Assembly (NCBI GenBank): GCA_030549495.1
Contig: JAUIRK010000728.1
Location: 124,001-188,000, forward strand
Direction of reading: 5' to 3'
Length of the DNA stretch: 64,000 nt
Origin: Nectonema munidae
Lineage: Eukaryota; Nematomorpha; Nectonematoida; Nectonematidae
Shown: positions 34,167 to 45,600 of the stretch, piece by piece
Layout of the letters: every line of letters starts with the position of its first letter
How positions within the stretch are numbered: the first letter of the stretch is position 1
Translations under genes and position numbers: made by a program
Notes under the pieces: model-generated
The model's database searches: none
What the model was told of the DNA's origin: nothing
The model's input: only the letters and a program-made list of their open reading frames with translations

Positions 34167-37100
34167 TAAAATTTCTCGTGATAGTATCAATGAAGCAATA
34201 TCTTTGGTGTTATCAAATTCAGCGGAAAAAAAGAGAAAGTTTAGAGAGACTATAGAACTTCAAATATCTCTCAAGAACTATGATCCACAAAAGGATAAAA
34301 GGTTTTCAGGAACTGTTAGGTAAGTCTGTGTAATGAAATCCCTTTGTTCTTTAACTTAGATTTACAAGCAATCCAACTAATCTTATTATATATTTTTGAT
34401 ATTTGGTTTTATTTATGTGGATCTTATAATCATATTTGTCTCTATTAAATATATATTTACATCCTTTATAAATGAGGAGGGATAACGTAATAAACTTGTA
34501 TGAAATATGTAAGATATACAGTAAAACCCCTATACCCGAAGTCTTATCATCGTCCCAGAAAAGTATTTCAAGTTAATGGAAGTTTATTGTTGTTTTTTAA
34601 ATAAATTTATATATGATCATACCTATCCTTTAATAATGCTTGTGGTAAACTTAAAAAAACTATTTTCTATTTGTAAATCTGATTATATAGAAAAGAAAAT
34701 TCAAAAAGTAATATAATTTATTGGGCACAGGATTTAAAACGGTGAATTTTCGCCGAGACTCGGCTTTATCAAACCACTATACTAATTACTAATTTATTTA
34801 AACTAAGTAAGTACTAATTACTAATTAGTATAGTGGTTTGATAAAGCAGAGAATTCACAGTTTTAAATCCTGTGCCCAATAAATTATATTACTTTTTGAA
34901 TTTTATTTTCTATTTGACTTTAAATGAATTGCTAAATTTTGTTTAGCGAATTATACATTTCAGCAGGATCGTTTTTAGTTTTTATAAATTATTATTTTAA
35001 CTTCTCGCAATTTTCAAGAGCAGACTTTTTAATATATTGTTTTTTTCAAATTATGCCTCCAATTTTAAAATCCCACATTTTCATTACTCGTAATTAATTC
35101 AAATATCGGTATTGCCATATGTTCACAATCGACATTTTTTAACGCAATCCGAATTGGCATTGGTGCATGACTAATATGTGGTATGCCAATTGCATTGAAA
35201 TATTGAGGAAGAAGAAATAACGAAAGAGGAGAGCTCTCAAGAATATCATGTCTTGATACTTCATAGCTATTTATTAGTTCTGCAAATATTTCAGTTGTGC
35301 AAATAAATGAATGAACCAAGTGCGCACATCCTCAAAATTTGGGGGGGGGCGAACTTTTTTTTTATATAATTTATTATGAAAGAATAGATTGGAAAAATAG
35401 ATTTTATATATTAATTCTACGACCTAACCCTAAAATAAGAAAAGTAATATCGAAAATCTACCCTGAAGACACAAGTCTAATAAATACTATAAAAAAGATA
35501 ATAATTCCGAAAATTGGAAATTATTTGGGGGGGGGGGGGCATGCCTTTTCTTCCCCTTATATATATATATATATATCAGTTGTGCCCTTTATTTACATCT
35601 AACTATATTTTCTTGTTTTTATTCCTCCACTATAATTTGACACTTGTTTTTAATTTTATCCCTTTCGCACAATCGTTTTCATGTTTCCGTTATGCTAATT
35701 AATTTACGCTTTGTAATTTTTTTACTTTTCTAAAGATATTTTGTTGTAATTCGTTATCTGTGTTCATTTCAACAAAAACATTCTTAAAGTAAAAAAGTTT
35801 TGATCTGAAAGCGACAAAAATCTCAGTATCATAGTTCAATAGCTCTTATAGCTCTTGATTCCCAATCTTGACACATTTCATTACTCCATCTTTTGTTAAA
35901 TTTTGTATTCTTTTAAATATCCAAAAACGCTAACTACACCCTTATAGAATGACTGAAAAATGCTAGCATATTACATACTTGAAATAATTTTTCTTTTAGG
36001 TTGAAATGCTGTCCGAAAAAGAACTTTTCGATTTGTGTCATCGGAGATGAATTGCATTGTGATGAAGCCGCTAAAAGTAACATCCCTACCATGGATTTAG
36101 AAGCCTTGAAAAAGTTGAACAAAAACAAAAAGTTGGTTAAAAAATTAGGTTATTTTAAATTTTATTTACTATTTCTACTCCGGCAAATAAAAATTTCCTA
36201 TAATTATAATCATATTTAGAACTTTCTACAGTTTGCGTTTTGCTTTACTTTTATTTTTTGTAATTTACATTCTTATCTGTTAAATTTATAAAAGTTGCTT
36301 TTTACGCTTTATAAAAGTCAGCTAACTTTTATTTCAAGTTCCATATTTTTAGCTTTAATAAATATAGGTCAAACGAATCTTATTCTTTCAAAACAATGGT
36401 TCATCTTCGTCTCTCTCTTTACTAGAGATGTAGCGTATATCCACAAAATTTTTACATCTTATCATTCGCATCCTAAATTTTCAAACATTTTTCTTCTTCC
36501 TATATACCACAAAGTTTTTTTCATGTTTTTAAATATTTTATAAAAATTAATCAAGCTGGGGATTAAGGATTCATTATAATTAGAAAGTTTTGATGAACCG
36601 ATCCCATTCTCCAAGAATTTTGTTTTCTACTTTATAGTTAAATTACGCTTTATAAATTTATTTACTTTTTCACGCTTGTTTTTGTTATAATTTGATGTGT
36701 GTTTTCAACAAAAGCATTCTTAAAGTAAATGAGTTTAGCTTTGAAAGCAATAAAATCTCAGTATCATAGTTCAATAGCTCATTTAGCTATTGATTCCCAA
36801 TCTTGACACATTTCAATACATCGTTTTCTCAATATCTCAAGCATTCAAGCTGTTCCAGCGTATAAATGAAAATTGAATGCTATAGAACAGAAACCAATCT
36901 TAACCTACGTGCCACTAAGCTCATAACTTAAATTATTGTAGACCCTTGGTTGAATTTTATCAAAATATATTAGCTTGTTTTTTTTATTACAAGTAATTTT
37001 TGGAAGAATTTCATTTTTGAGATCCTTCTTTAGTATAATCACATTTATTTTTGTTACTTAAGATGATATATTTTATCCATATATATGATGTATCGTAATT

Positions 37101-40100
37101 AATATTATTTCCCTTTTATTGATAACGTCCTTACCTCATAAATGTATATTTTGCCTTTTTTTGTTTAAATTTTAATGATTGATTTACCCTATCCCAGGGT
37201 TATGGAATCTAACGTTTTGAGAAGTAGTCGGCATCGTAATCTCCACTCCGATTTTATAAATAGTTATATGTTAGACGCAACAAAAATCTTTATCAATTTA
37301 ATCTAGCCTTGGGCATTTGCAGTAATTGTATAGGAAAAATTGAATAAAATTGAAGAATGAATTTTTTATTACACAAATACTTTGTAAAGGAACAAAGCTC
37401 AGTTCATAAGTAGTAAGTTTTTGGAAAAAAAAATTGAATGCTATCTTGGCTTAGACAAAAAAGTTATAGACAATAATTTGAAAATCTTTTTGAAGACAGT
37501 GTAAGAAAAGCGCCAAACTAATAGAAATCAATAAAACATTTTATTAAACTATGTTGAAGAAAATGGATCAAACATTTTCCTTTGCAACACAAAGCCGTGT
37601 AAGATTCACGACATATTTCAATGACTATCTAAAGTCGCCGTTCACAAATAACTCTGAAATATTGTTTGTCACCACACTTTTAACATTAGTTACTAACTAG
37701 TAAGTCAGTAATTTATAACTGATGTTTCTAAAGCCATTTTACATCATTTGTAGTTGGAGATTTATAATATTTGAAACAGAACATTTGAAATACAATTAAC
37801 AGTTATTATTATTACATGAAAGTGAATAGTTTCATTTATTTTTATATTTGAAAGAGTTGAAATATGACTAATTAGAACATACCCTTAATTTCCTTAGACA
37901 CCTCACTAACCTTTTTCATATTTAGGTTATGTTATTTAAAAAGCTATCAACAAATAAATTTGAAATTTTAGGCTTTAATAATAATCGTATTCCTAATTAT
38001 AATTAAAATATTAAATTTGTTCACTAGTCTAGTAAAGCAGATAGTTGACTGAAATCATCACATTTTTTTTTTACCTAATTTTACTTTTTTTCATTTTTTG
38101 AAGAAATCCAGCTGGGTATAAAAAGTCACTCTAAATAAGTATTTCTCACCGTTTTCGACGGATGAATTAAAAAATTGACAGATACATTTTCATGAGCCAT
38201 TAAAACTTTTCACAGATATTTGAATATTTATTCATAAAAATAAAAAAAATTGGATATCTGTAGTTAGTGTTAACAAATAATTAATGTATTTTTAATGAAA
38301 GCATAATTTCTGTTTAAAGTTGAAAAACTTTTTAGCTAAGAAATATGATGCATTTTTGGCGTCAGATTCTGTCATCAAACAAATTCCTCGAATTCTTGGA
38401 CCTGGTTTGAATAAAGCAGGAAAATTTCCAACCATCGTAACCCATAGTGATAGCATTTTGAACAAATGTGAAGAAGTCAAAGCTACCATTAAACTTCAAA
38501 TGAAGAAGGTACAAAGTTTTTAGCATATCATCTATTTGCATAATTTATTTTATTTTTTACAATTTCTTCACTTTTTTACTGTTAATTTAAACTGTTAGTT
38601 AAGGGGCGTGAGTGGGGTTGGTTTTTATTCTATTTTTAAGAGTGTAGGTGAAGGCTTATAAGTTGTATTTTATCAAAAAAGTAAAGAGAGAAGTTGTAGA
38701 TAATGACAAAAGCCAGTTAAAAAATTTTCTGAATGATGTTAGGCCTCAATATAGAGAGGAATTCATGACGTTCAATTTTAACGTTCTTAATAGTTTTTCC
38801 TACGTATCTTTCAGATCAAGTTGATTTTAAGTAATTATAGCATGTATGCAAATTGATTTTTGTTTTATTTCATGGTCAAATTTCGGTTGAAAGAAGTTTT
38901 TCAGTTAATAAAGAAGTGCTTCAAGATAATTTACAAGAAAAGTCTATGTCACAAAGACTAGTTTATGATTTCTAGCAGAGTAGCCCAAAACATGAGTTAG
39001 CAAAACAAAAAAATTCTGTATTTGTTGAAAAAGTTCTGAAACGCATTGAGAATTTGAAGAGATAAACTTTAACCCTTTAAAACAATATCAGATTCAATAA
39101 CAGAATATGGGTTCGAAATAATAAAGGCTGATAATAACTAAGATTTCACATCAGCAAAGCCATTATCATTTCTTGGATCAACTAAAGAAAAAGAGAGTCA
39201 GTTAGAAAAAATAAAAGAAACTGAAAAAAGATGAATGAAGAACTAAAATTCATATAATAAACTGATTATAAATAAAGTTTATATTTGCTTTTGTTAGGTT
39301 TCCATTTAATTATCTAGACTTCTAGAGTGTAAATTCATTGTTCTTTGCTGAAAAGTACAAAAAACTTAGTTCTAGTCCTACCTTTTGTATTGTTAAAGGA
39401 GTTACTTTTATCTATTAGTTTTACTTAAAATTATAAATAGAAAGTATTTTAAATTTATTTAGGTTTTTGTGTAGTTCATTTTTTATTTTTGAGTGTTTTT
39501 GAAGATATTTTTTTCTTAAAAAAAGTTTTTGTGATCATCTGGTTGATGATAAAAACCCAAACCTATGCACTCTTTGGTTGATTACTCTATAGCTTATATC
39601 TAAAGGGTTTAGATCAATTCGCTTTAAAAATTTATGATATACCGTATTTCCCCACGTATAATGCGCACTTTTTAGCTACAAATTCGCCTTTATAATAACT
39701 CAGCGTATTATACACGGAAACTATTTATTGATGATTTTAAAATATAAGAAATAAGTTTGAAACACAACATGAAAAACAAGTATTTATTGATGAACACATG
39801 CTAATATATGTTTAATTCACAGCTTTCAGAATCGCTATCACGATTAGAATTGTTGAAAAGATCTTCAGCTTGCTCTGTCGACAGCATATCTTCATAAAAT
39901 AAGTCAGCATCAGAGTTTTCTAGATCCTATGTTTCCTTTCTTCCTTCTCCGTAATCTGTCCATAAAATATCATATTCTGTTCCGTCCATAGCATTTGAGA
40001 TTGAGCAACGTTTAAATGAATTTATAATGATACTAGGATTTAACTCAGCCCATGCTTCTTTTACCCATTGAGCCACAGTTATTAAATCAGGAGCTGTGAT

Positions 40101-41770
40101 GTTTATGTAAATGCTTTAGAAATTGGGGATTTCTGTGACACCTAAAAGCATCAAGAATAAGCAAGCTAGTTTTATTTTTTAGCAACCCTCCAACACGTTT
40201 TGCCCATACAACATCGGCCCAATCTTTCATTAATTCATCATTCATCCATCCCTTTGATTGGAAGCGCACGATAACACCACTTGGAAACTTAGTTGCCTTA
40301 GGTGCTTTTTTTCTTTTAAATACAATATAAGGGGGAAGTTTTGTGCCCAGCATCACTGTAAATCTGGTCTTTTCGTACCTGTAGAAAGAATGGCTATGTT
40401 AGACGCCCCTTTTTTCAATAGTATAGCTTGACGGGATATCAAAGGTAAGAGGCGTTTGATCAGCATTACCAATTAATGACAAAGGTGGGTTCAGTTCTTT
40501 ACGTCGCTTGATGAGAAATCGTTGAAATGCTGTAATCTTTTGTTCGTAGTCATCAGGTAGTTTTTGCGCGATATGGGTTCTCCGACGCATCGATAATTTG
40601 TGCCGCGCCATAAACCTATAACACCAGTTACTTGAGGCCTTAAAATTCTTCAGATCGAGTTGTTTAGCAATTGATTTTGCTTTAATGCGTACTTGAATTG
40701 TGTTCAATGCAAAACCCTTTTCACGAGACTCAGCAATATGCTCGACTAACTGTTTTTCCATTTCTGGCTAATAAGCTGCTGCACCTCTGTTAGCGCGTTT
40801 TTTTCTAGGCATTTTACTCAACATAGTAGCTTTATTTTTTCTCCACATCCTTATATTGCTTTCATTTAATGTAAATTTACGTGCATCAGGTCTATTACCC
40901 TTCAATTTCGCATATATGACTTGAAGTTTAAAAGAACTATCGTACGATATTCTGCGAGGCATGATAACTTTCAAGATAAAAAAAAGCAAAAATGAATGAT
41001 GAATCTCTTCTTAGACTGCCTGATTATCCCCACGCATGCAACCGGAAATTATGCACTTATTGTACTTTCTATGTACTTATTATCGTACACTCTATCAATA
41101 TACCTTCAGAGCTGATAATAATAATACTGCTGTCTCATGTACGTGTTGTGGGTAAATATATATTTATGCATTATTGTAACTACGTCTATGCTTTATGTGA
41201 GTCAAATTTTTTTCAGTGTGTGATCTATGATAGAATTTTTCTCCCTATCAAAATGTCGATGCGTATTATACATAGATATAGGGAATTTCGTTCTTTTTTA
41301 AAAACTAAATAATAAGTGCGTATTATACACGGGTGCGCACTATACGTGGGGAAATACGGTATATTAGGTTATATATTCTAGCTGCGCTCAATGTTTGGAT
41401 ATTGATTTTGATTTTAACTACTTAACCCATTTAAGACCAAGCAAAGCAGACGACTTTAATAATTCCTATTTAATTCCATTTAAAGTAGGAATTCGTCTGC
41501 TTTCCCTTTGGGAACATTGGTCGTAAATGGGTTATATCTACTATTGAATTTTACTATTTTGTTTTATCTCGATTTTGAATTTTTTTTCTTTGTGTTTAGG
41601 TTTTGTGTTTAGCAGTTGCAGTTGCTAATGTAGACATGGCACAAGAAGAAATCCTTTCAAATTTGAACCTAACCATCAATTTTTTGGTCAGTTTACTTAA
41701 GAAGGGTTGGCAAAATGTTCGTGGTTTGTACATTAAAAGTACTATGGGTCCCGCAATCAGGCTCTACTAA
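34167..41770 (+). CDS. RpL10A: Ribosomal protein L10a (uL1), four coding exons; start-codon exon not found
   Basis: uL1 forms the L1 stalk of the large ribosomal subunit and helps eject deacylated tRNA. Exons: 34167-34319 (KISRDS...[15 protein letters not shown]), 36000-36148 ([15 protein letters not shown]...[14 protein letters not shown]), 38336-38508 ([12 protein letters not shown]...[14 protein letters not shown]...LQMKK) and 41600-41770 ([12 protein letters not shown]...YIKSTMG..IRLY, stop). All junctions are GT/AG with matching phases; the codons at the junctions give Arg (AG|G) and Ala (G|CT). The visible part codes for about 214 residues against 216-217 usual, so only the first one to three residues lie in an upstream exon. 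The reading-through ATG at 34093 is unlikely to be the start because the acceptor TATCTTTTAG at 34157-34166 falls exactly where homology begins. The changes LKCCPKKN and GPAIRLY differ from the conserved family text. Intron presence argues against a processed copy. Confidence 0.93.
34688..34915. mobile_element. Foldback MITE, near-perfect palindrome in RPL10A intron 1
   Basis: Arms of about 100 bases pair almost completely: the left arm starts AAAATTCAAAAAGTAATATA at 34697 and the right arm ends with its inverse at 34904, with the pairing extending a few bases further out. The left arm has an extra ~10-base CGCCGAGACT-like segment. The centre is near 34800. No coding capacity; the family was not identified. 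Confidence 0.8.
35322..35575. repeat. MITE copy of the G-tract family in RPL10A intron 1
   Basis: It starts with TGCGCACATCCTCAAAATTTGGGGGGGGG and contains 'aataagaaaagtaatatcgaaaatct', shared with 51955-52240. A second G run lies at about 35527-35539. It is followed by a (TA)n run at 35559-35574. Confidence 0.6.
35690..35880. repeat. Direct repeat, copy 1, upstream of RPL10A exon 2
   Basis: It shares with 36640-36820 the string of words attacgcttt, acattcttaaagtaaa, atctcagtatcatagttcaatagctc and gattcccaatcttgacacatttca, in the same order and orientation, about 945 bp apart. Exon 2 (36000-36148) lies between the copies. Confidence 0.75.
36640..36820. repeat. Direct repeat, copy 2, downstream of RPL10A exon 2
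   Basis: Partner of 35690-35880. The two copies differ by scattered substitutions and small indels, so the duplication is not recent. Recombination between them would delete exon 2. Confidence 0.75.
38601..38622 (+). mobile_element. SINE head fragment
   Basis: AAGGGGCGTGAGTGGGGTTGG matches the head of the SINE at 12507 (ggggcgtgagtaaggttgg) and then diverges at once, so only a short head survives. Confidence 0.4.
38640..39245 (+). mobile_element. hAT-like transposase remnant in RPL10A intron 3
   Basis: A plus-strand frame near 38874-38975 gives [17 protein letters not shown] then [14 protein letters not shown], the C-terminal dimerisation segment ('VERGFS.NKE.L.ENL.E.SL..QRL..D') of a hAT-like family. 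Surrounding DNA keeps no long frame. The extent is approximate. Confidence 0.5.
39642..41359 (-). mobile_element. pogo/Tigger-type DNA transposon with both ends, in RPL10A intron 3
   Basis: The ends are inverted repeats: CCGTATTTCCCCACGTATA at 39642 and its inverse ending at 41359, each followed inward by a GTGCGCA-like word. The element is flanked by TA on both sides (39640-39641 and 41360-41361), the target duplication of Tc1/mariner/pogo elements. Its ~1.7-kb interior holds the transposase on the minus strand. Confidence 0.88.
40087..40962 (-). pseudogene. pogo-type transposase, interrupted
   Basis: It begins [16 protein letters not shown], a psq-like helix-turn-helix, followed by a CENP-B-type DNA-binding domain ([18 protein letters not shown] at about 40600) and the DDE core: [10 protein letters not shown] (first Asp, ~40455) and [10 protein letters not shown] (second Asp, ~40145). 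A stop lies at ~40765 between the two DNA-binding parts, another after TIEKRGV (~40399), and the frame ends at 40087 before the third acidic residue can be found. So at least three breaks; not functional. It opposes the RPL10A transcript. Confidence 0.85.
41426..41531. mobile_element. piggyBac-type MITE, 106 bp, in RPL10A intron 3
   Basis: It reads TTAA-CCCATTTAAGACCAAG at its left end (TTAA at 41422-41425) and CATTGGTCGTAAATGGG-TTAT at its right. CCC...GGG ends next to TTAA are the hallmark of piggyBac-type insertion. The same ends occur at 60833-60963 and 61669-61798. The interior is partly palindromic around TTTAATTCC. Confidence 0.75.
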
Positions 41771-41784
41771 AGTTAATTATTTGA

Positions 41785-41790
41785 AATAAA
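41785..41790 (+). promoter_or_regulatory. Polyadenylation signal of RPL10A
   Basis: AATAAA 15 bases after the stop codon; a compact 3' UTR is normal for ribosomal protein genes. Confidence 0.65.
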
Positions 41791-42252
41791 AGATATTGTT
41801 TTAGTATCTCTAATAAATTTTGTTAAACATTTTCTCTTTTAGAAAGCTCCTTTTTAGGTAACATTAGAAAAATAAGGCAAATTGCAGCATTGTTATGTAT
41901 TAAAATCAATAAATAAAAAAGTATGTTGTCTCTAACGATATTTGCATGATGATTTCAAAATGGGGTCTCTGTTTCTGAGAGAAAATAATAATTATCAATA
42001 GAGATATATATCTTTCACACACTACTCCCACATAATAACTTGCATATCCACATATTCTATTGTTTATGTGTATGATGAATCTTTCTTTTTGTAATTCCAT
42101 ACGATTGAGGTTCATACTGAACTCACTTAATCAATATCCTTGATGAGACAAGGAGCATTTCGAGCTTTTTCTATGTGAGATCTTATATCAATACCGTTCA
42201 TACAACAAATCATACAGGTTTATTTTGTTTCTTCAATTTCTTACTGAGTGAT

Positions 42253-43900
42253 ATGAGTTCTACAAGTAGTGATTCTGAAAGTTTTGTTGGTGAAAGCGTT
42301 GCATTCGATGTATACTCTTTGAGTGAATATGAAGCAGTTTGCACAAGCAGTACTGAAAGTGAAGAAGGAGACGTTCTTATAGCACCTGATGAAACAAAGT
42401 ACTCGTGGGAACCGTATAGAGATGCTCGTGGAAAGAGTATGGGTGTCAATACGCGTAATGTTGCTTCATTTCCACCGGGTCCTAAAGGATATGCTAAAAA
42501 TTTGACAAATTCATTGGATGTATTCTCTTTTTTTTACTCATAGTCTGATACACCACATATATGAGTGTAGTAAAGCTAAACTTGGTGAAAATGATTATTT
42601 TTATAGTTTGAGAGAACCTATTTTTGAAAATTTGCCTTATTGTGTTCTCAAATTCTCAATAGAAGATATGCTCCCCTATTTTGGATGTATTTTTCACATT
42701 GGCCAGTCCAAAAACCAACAAATCGATATAAAGTATTTGTCTTCAGAAAAAAAATGGAGGGCCTTTTTGAAAGCTGCCATGAGCAGGGATATGTTTGTAC
42801 TTATAAATTGTTTCATACGCTTTGATGTATAAAAAGATAGAAATCCATTAGACAAATTGAGTCCAATCAGATACTTACATGATGAGATAGTAATTGCGTC
42901 AAGTATTGGTGGACAACAGACTACGTTACAATAGACGAGCAGTTGGTGAAGTATCAGGGTAGGTCTTCCATGAAAGTGTATGATCCTTCAAAACCGGGAG
43001 ATACGGAATGAAGATGTATCATTGTAATGATTCAAGAATTTTTTATGTATTGGCCAGTGAAGTATACGTAACCGGGTTACCTGATAAGGACTATTTCAAA
43101 CCAGCTAACATTGCCAAAAGGTTAGTCGAAAAATCAAAAGTACCTAGTGGCTTCGGAATTTATGTAGATCGATTTTTTTATGACATGAGCTTTGTATATG
43201 GGGTAAATTTGACAATTTGTGGAACGGTCAGAAGTGGTAGAAGGTTTGTTTCATATTTATTACGTCCTGGGCACTTAAAATGTCTAAACCTTGTAGAAAT
43301 GGAGAGCAAATTTTTATATATAATGAATATGAGCAAAAAAAACTTCAAGCCTGTTTATATAATGTCTAGTCAGCATATTTCAAAAATAATACGCTTGACA
43401 ATAAAAAAAAGCCACAAACAGTTATAGACTACAATTCTTATAAAGGTGGCGTTGATACTTTCAATAGGATGGCTCGTAGTTTTACCTACTACAGAGCATC
43501 GAGAAGATGGCCTATGGTTATTTTTACAAAGTTCCTCGATATTGTAGCTAGTAATTGCTGGTTAATAATCAAACCTAATATGCCGAATTTGTACCGGAGC
43601 ACATCCAGAGGTGGTAGGAAGTATTTTATTAGAAATTTAGCCTTAAGTCTAACTAAAAAATCAATGAGAATTAGATGTGAGAATGCATCTATTCGTTTGG
43701 TAACCAAAAATCTTTCTTTTTATGGGTTTACTAGAAGAATTGAAACAGCTGCAACAACAAGTCGTCAAGGATACTGTTTTGTTTCTAGTTGTCATCTTAG
43801 AAAAAGGTGAACACGAAAGTGTCAAAAATATTAAAATCGATGTAAAAATCACACTAAACTTATTTGTCCTGAATGTAAGAATGCCTAAATTCTTTTATCG
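42253..43900 (+). pseudogene. piggyBac-type transposase, degraded
   Basis: The frame starts MSSTSSDSES with an acidic Ser-rich N-terminus, as in piggyBac proteins. The DDE domain is recognisable in pieces: FSIEDMLPYFGCIFHIGQ, then TIDEQLVKYQGRSS, and finally YNSYKGGVDTFNRM with YRASRRWPMVIF near 43427-43530, matching the family's 'Y...KGGVD..D.....Y...R.TRRWP'. At least four stops or frame changes separate the pieces (for example after FFYS at 42543 and FDV at 42832). A cysteine-rich C-terminal end is not clear. No CCC...GGG termini with TTAA were found at its edges. Confidence 0.85.
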
Positions 43901-43933
43901 TTACTCATTGATTATTTCTTATTCAAACTTTAC

Positions 43934-44147
43934 TTTCATCCTTTATTTTGTGTAATATTTCCTTTGTTTTGTTTGATGTTTAAATATTTTTTATCATTTT
44001 CTTGATATAAATAAATTAAAATTTTTCTCATGGTGTAAGGGTTAGGTCTAACTTTTCTTTTATCCTTTATTTTGTGTAATATTTCCTTTGTTTTGTTGGA
44101 TGTTTAAATATTTTTTTATCATTTTCTTGATATAAATAAATCTTGTT
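43934..44147. repeat. Tandem duplication, 124-bp period, two copies
   Basis: TCCTTTATTTTGTGTAATAT begins at 43939 and at 44063, followed in both copies by tttcctttgttttg, gatgtttaaatattttt and tcttgatataaataaat. It follows the piggyBac remnant and may be a duplicated 3' end of it. Confidence 0.9.
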
Positions 44148-44149
44148 TT

Positions 44150-45600
44150 TGAATCAAAGGGCAGGGTGCATAAGTGTGGTTGGGGGAATGATCAGTGTAG
44201 ATGGTGAAGTGATGTGTGAAGTAGTTGCGCATATGGATGACATGTGTTGTGAGGAATGTGTACATAAAATGTTGAGGAAGGAGGTATTAGTGATTTGTAT
44301 GTATCGATATGTCGCTTTATTAGTGTATCTTTTAGTTTGGTGAGAAGGGGTGAACAAGTCAGTGTTTCCAATATAGCTGTGGGAGTAATGCCGAAAGATT
44401 TTGAAATAGTTAAAAGACTAAGGCGGTGAATTTTCAAAAGGAAAGTTAGGGTTGAGAGGTGAGTAAGCGATGTATCCCATGATAGAGAATAGTAGAATTT
44501 TGAGGCCTCATTTATATGAAATGGCTCTATTTAGTAGAAAAAAAATTTTTGAGAGTTTTGTGTATGTATTTTTAATGTGGGTGGCCCATTTTAGGTTCGA
44601 TTGGAAGGTGAGTCCGAGGTATTTTATGGTCACTGATGGTTTGATAAGGGTGGTATGGTCTAAGCAAAGGGATAAGTGGGCGGGGGAATGTTTTCGTGTG
44701 AAGTGAATTAAAGAAGTTTTAGATGTATTGAAGGAAATCTTCAATGAGCTGGCTGTGAACTTAAGAGTGTTGAAAAGTGTGGTCATTTGGAGAAGATTTT
44801 CCGATTGAGTGTTGGATGAAAAGGAGAAGAGTAGATCATCGGAGTAGCCCTGAGAAAAATGTGATTTGAAGTCTAGAAGATCTAAGAGAGGGTTAATAAG
44901 AATAAGCTAAAGAATGTCGGAAAAGCAGCCGCACTGAGTGGTAGAAAGAGAGAGTGTATGGATTGCGCAGAGATCTTTGTCACGAAAGATTAGGCAGCAT
45001 AGTTGCTCATAAATTTGATGATGTAGGGTGGATAGCGCTTAAGATGCATGTTGAATATGATCGCAGGGTGCCAGGCGCTGTTGATGGCGTTGTCGATATC
45101 GAGGAATAAGACAGATGTTGTTTTTTTGAGATGAAATGGAATGCTCTAGATATTCCGTAAGTTTGGATAAATCTAATTCTGTGTTTTTGCGTGGGAGATA
45201 GGCAAATTGTGAAGGATGGATAAGGCTGTGTTGTGTTATGTAGTGAATAAGGCGCTTACAAATAATTTTTTCGAGTAGCTTGCCTAAGATGGGAAGAATG
45301 GTTATGGGATGCCAATTTTTAAAAGTTGAGAGGTCTTTGTGGGATTATTTTTTTGATATGGGATGATGACATTTTGTCGTAGCTGGGAGATGAGTTAGTC
45401 TTGAGAGAGTCAACTGCATGTGATAATTCTTTTAATGTGATGGGGGAAGCGTAAGAGTGACTTAAAGATGATGTTAGCTGGTGTGAGAGTGAGCGTAAGG
45501 TGGAGTGAAAATGGTCGTCGTGCTAAGAAATGTGCGTGCTTTCTTTTTGGAAAGGATTAGAAGATGTGGAGAGTTTGATGGAAGATGATAGCGTGTTATT
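44150..45600 (-). mobile_element. Decayed LINE with reverse transcriptase (YSDD), Jockey/I-range
   Basis: From right to left on the minus strand: FLDIDNAINSAWHPAIIFNM near 45080-45130 (RT motif with the first catalytic Asp), YSDD at 44835-44846 (GYSDDLLFSF), FNTSKTSLIHFTRK and TIKYLGLTFQSNLKWATHI near 44600-44720, and a C-terminal RLSLLTISKSFGITP near 44380-44425. Several frame changes are present. This is a different LINE lineage from the RTE-like fragment at 13988. Confidence 0.8.

Noticed and set aside
35065-35319. 84-codon minus-strand frame ([18 protein letters not shown]...) as a gene inside RPL10A intron 1
   Set aside because: No recognised homology, no clear splice context, and it abuts a MITE end. 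It may be chance in low-stop DNA.
40992-41312. 106-codon plus-strand frame inside the pogo element
   Set aside because: It overlaps the transposase 5' flank and terminal repeat, and its translation has no recognisable domain.
43661-43852. Minus-strand frames overlapping the piggyBac remnant
   Set aside because: They are shadows of the plus-strand transposase, whose KGGVD and RRWP motifs fix the coding strand.
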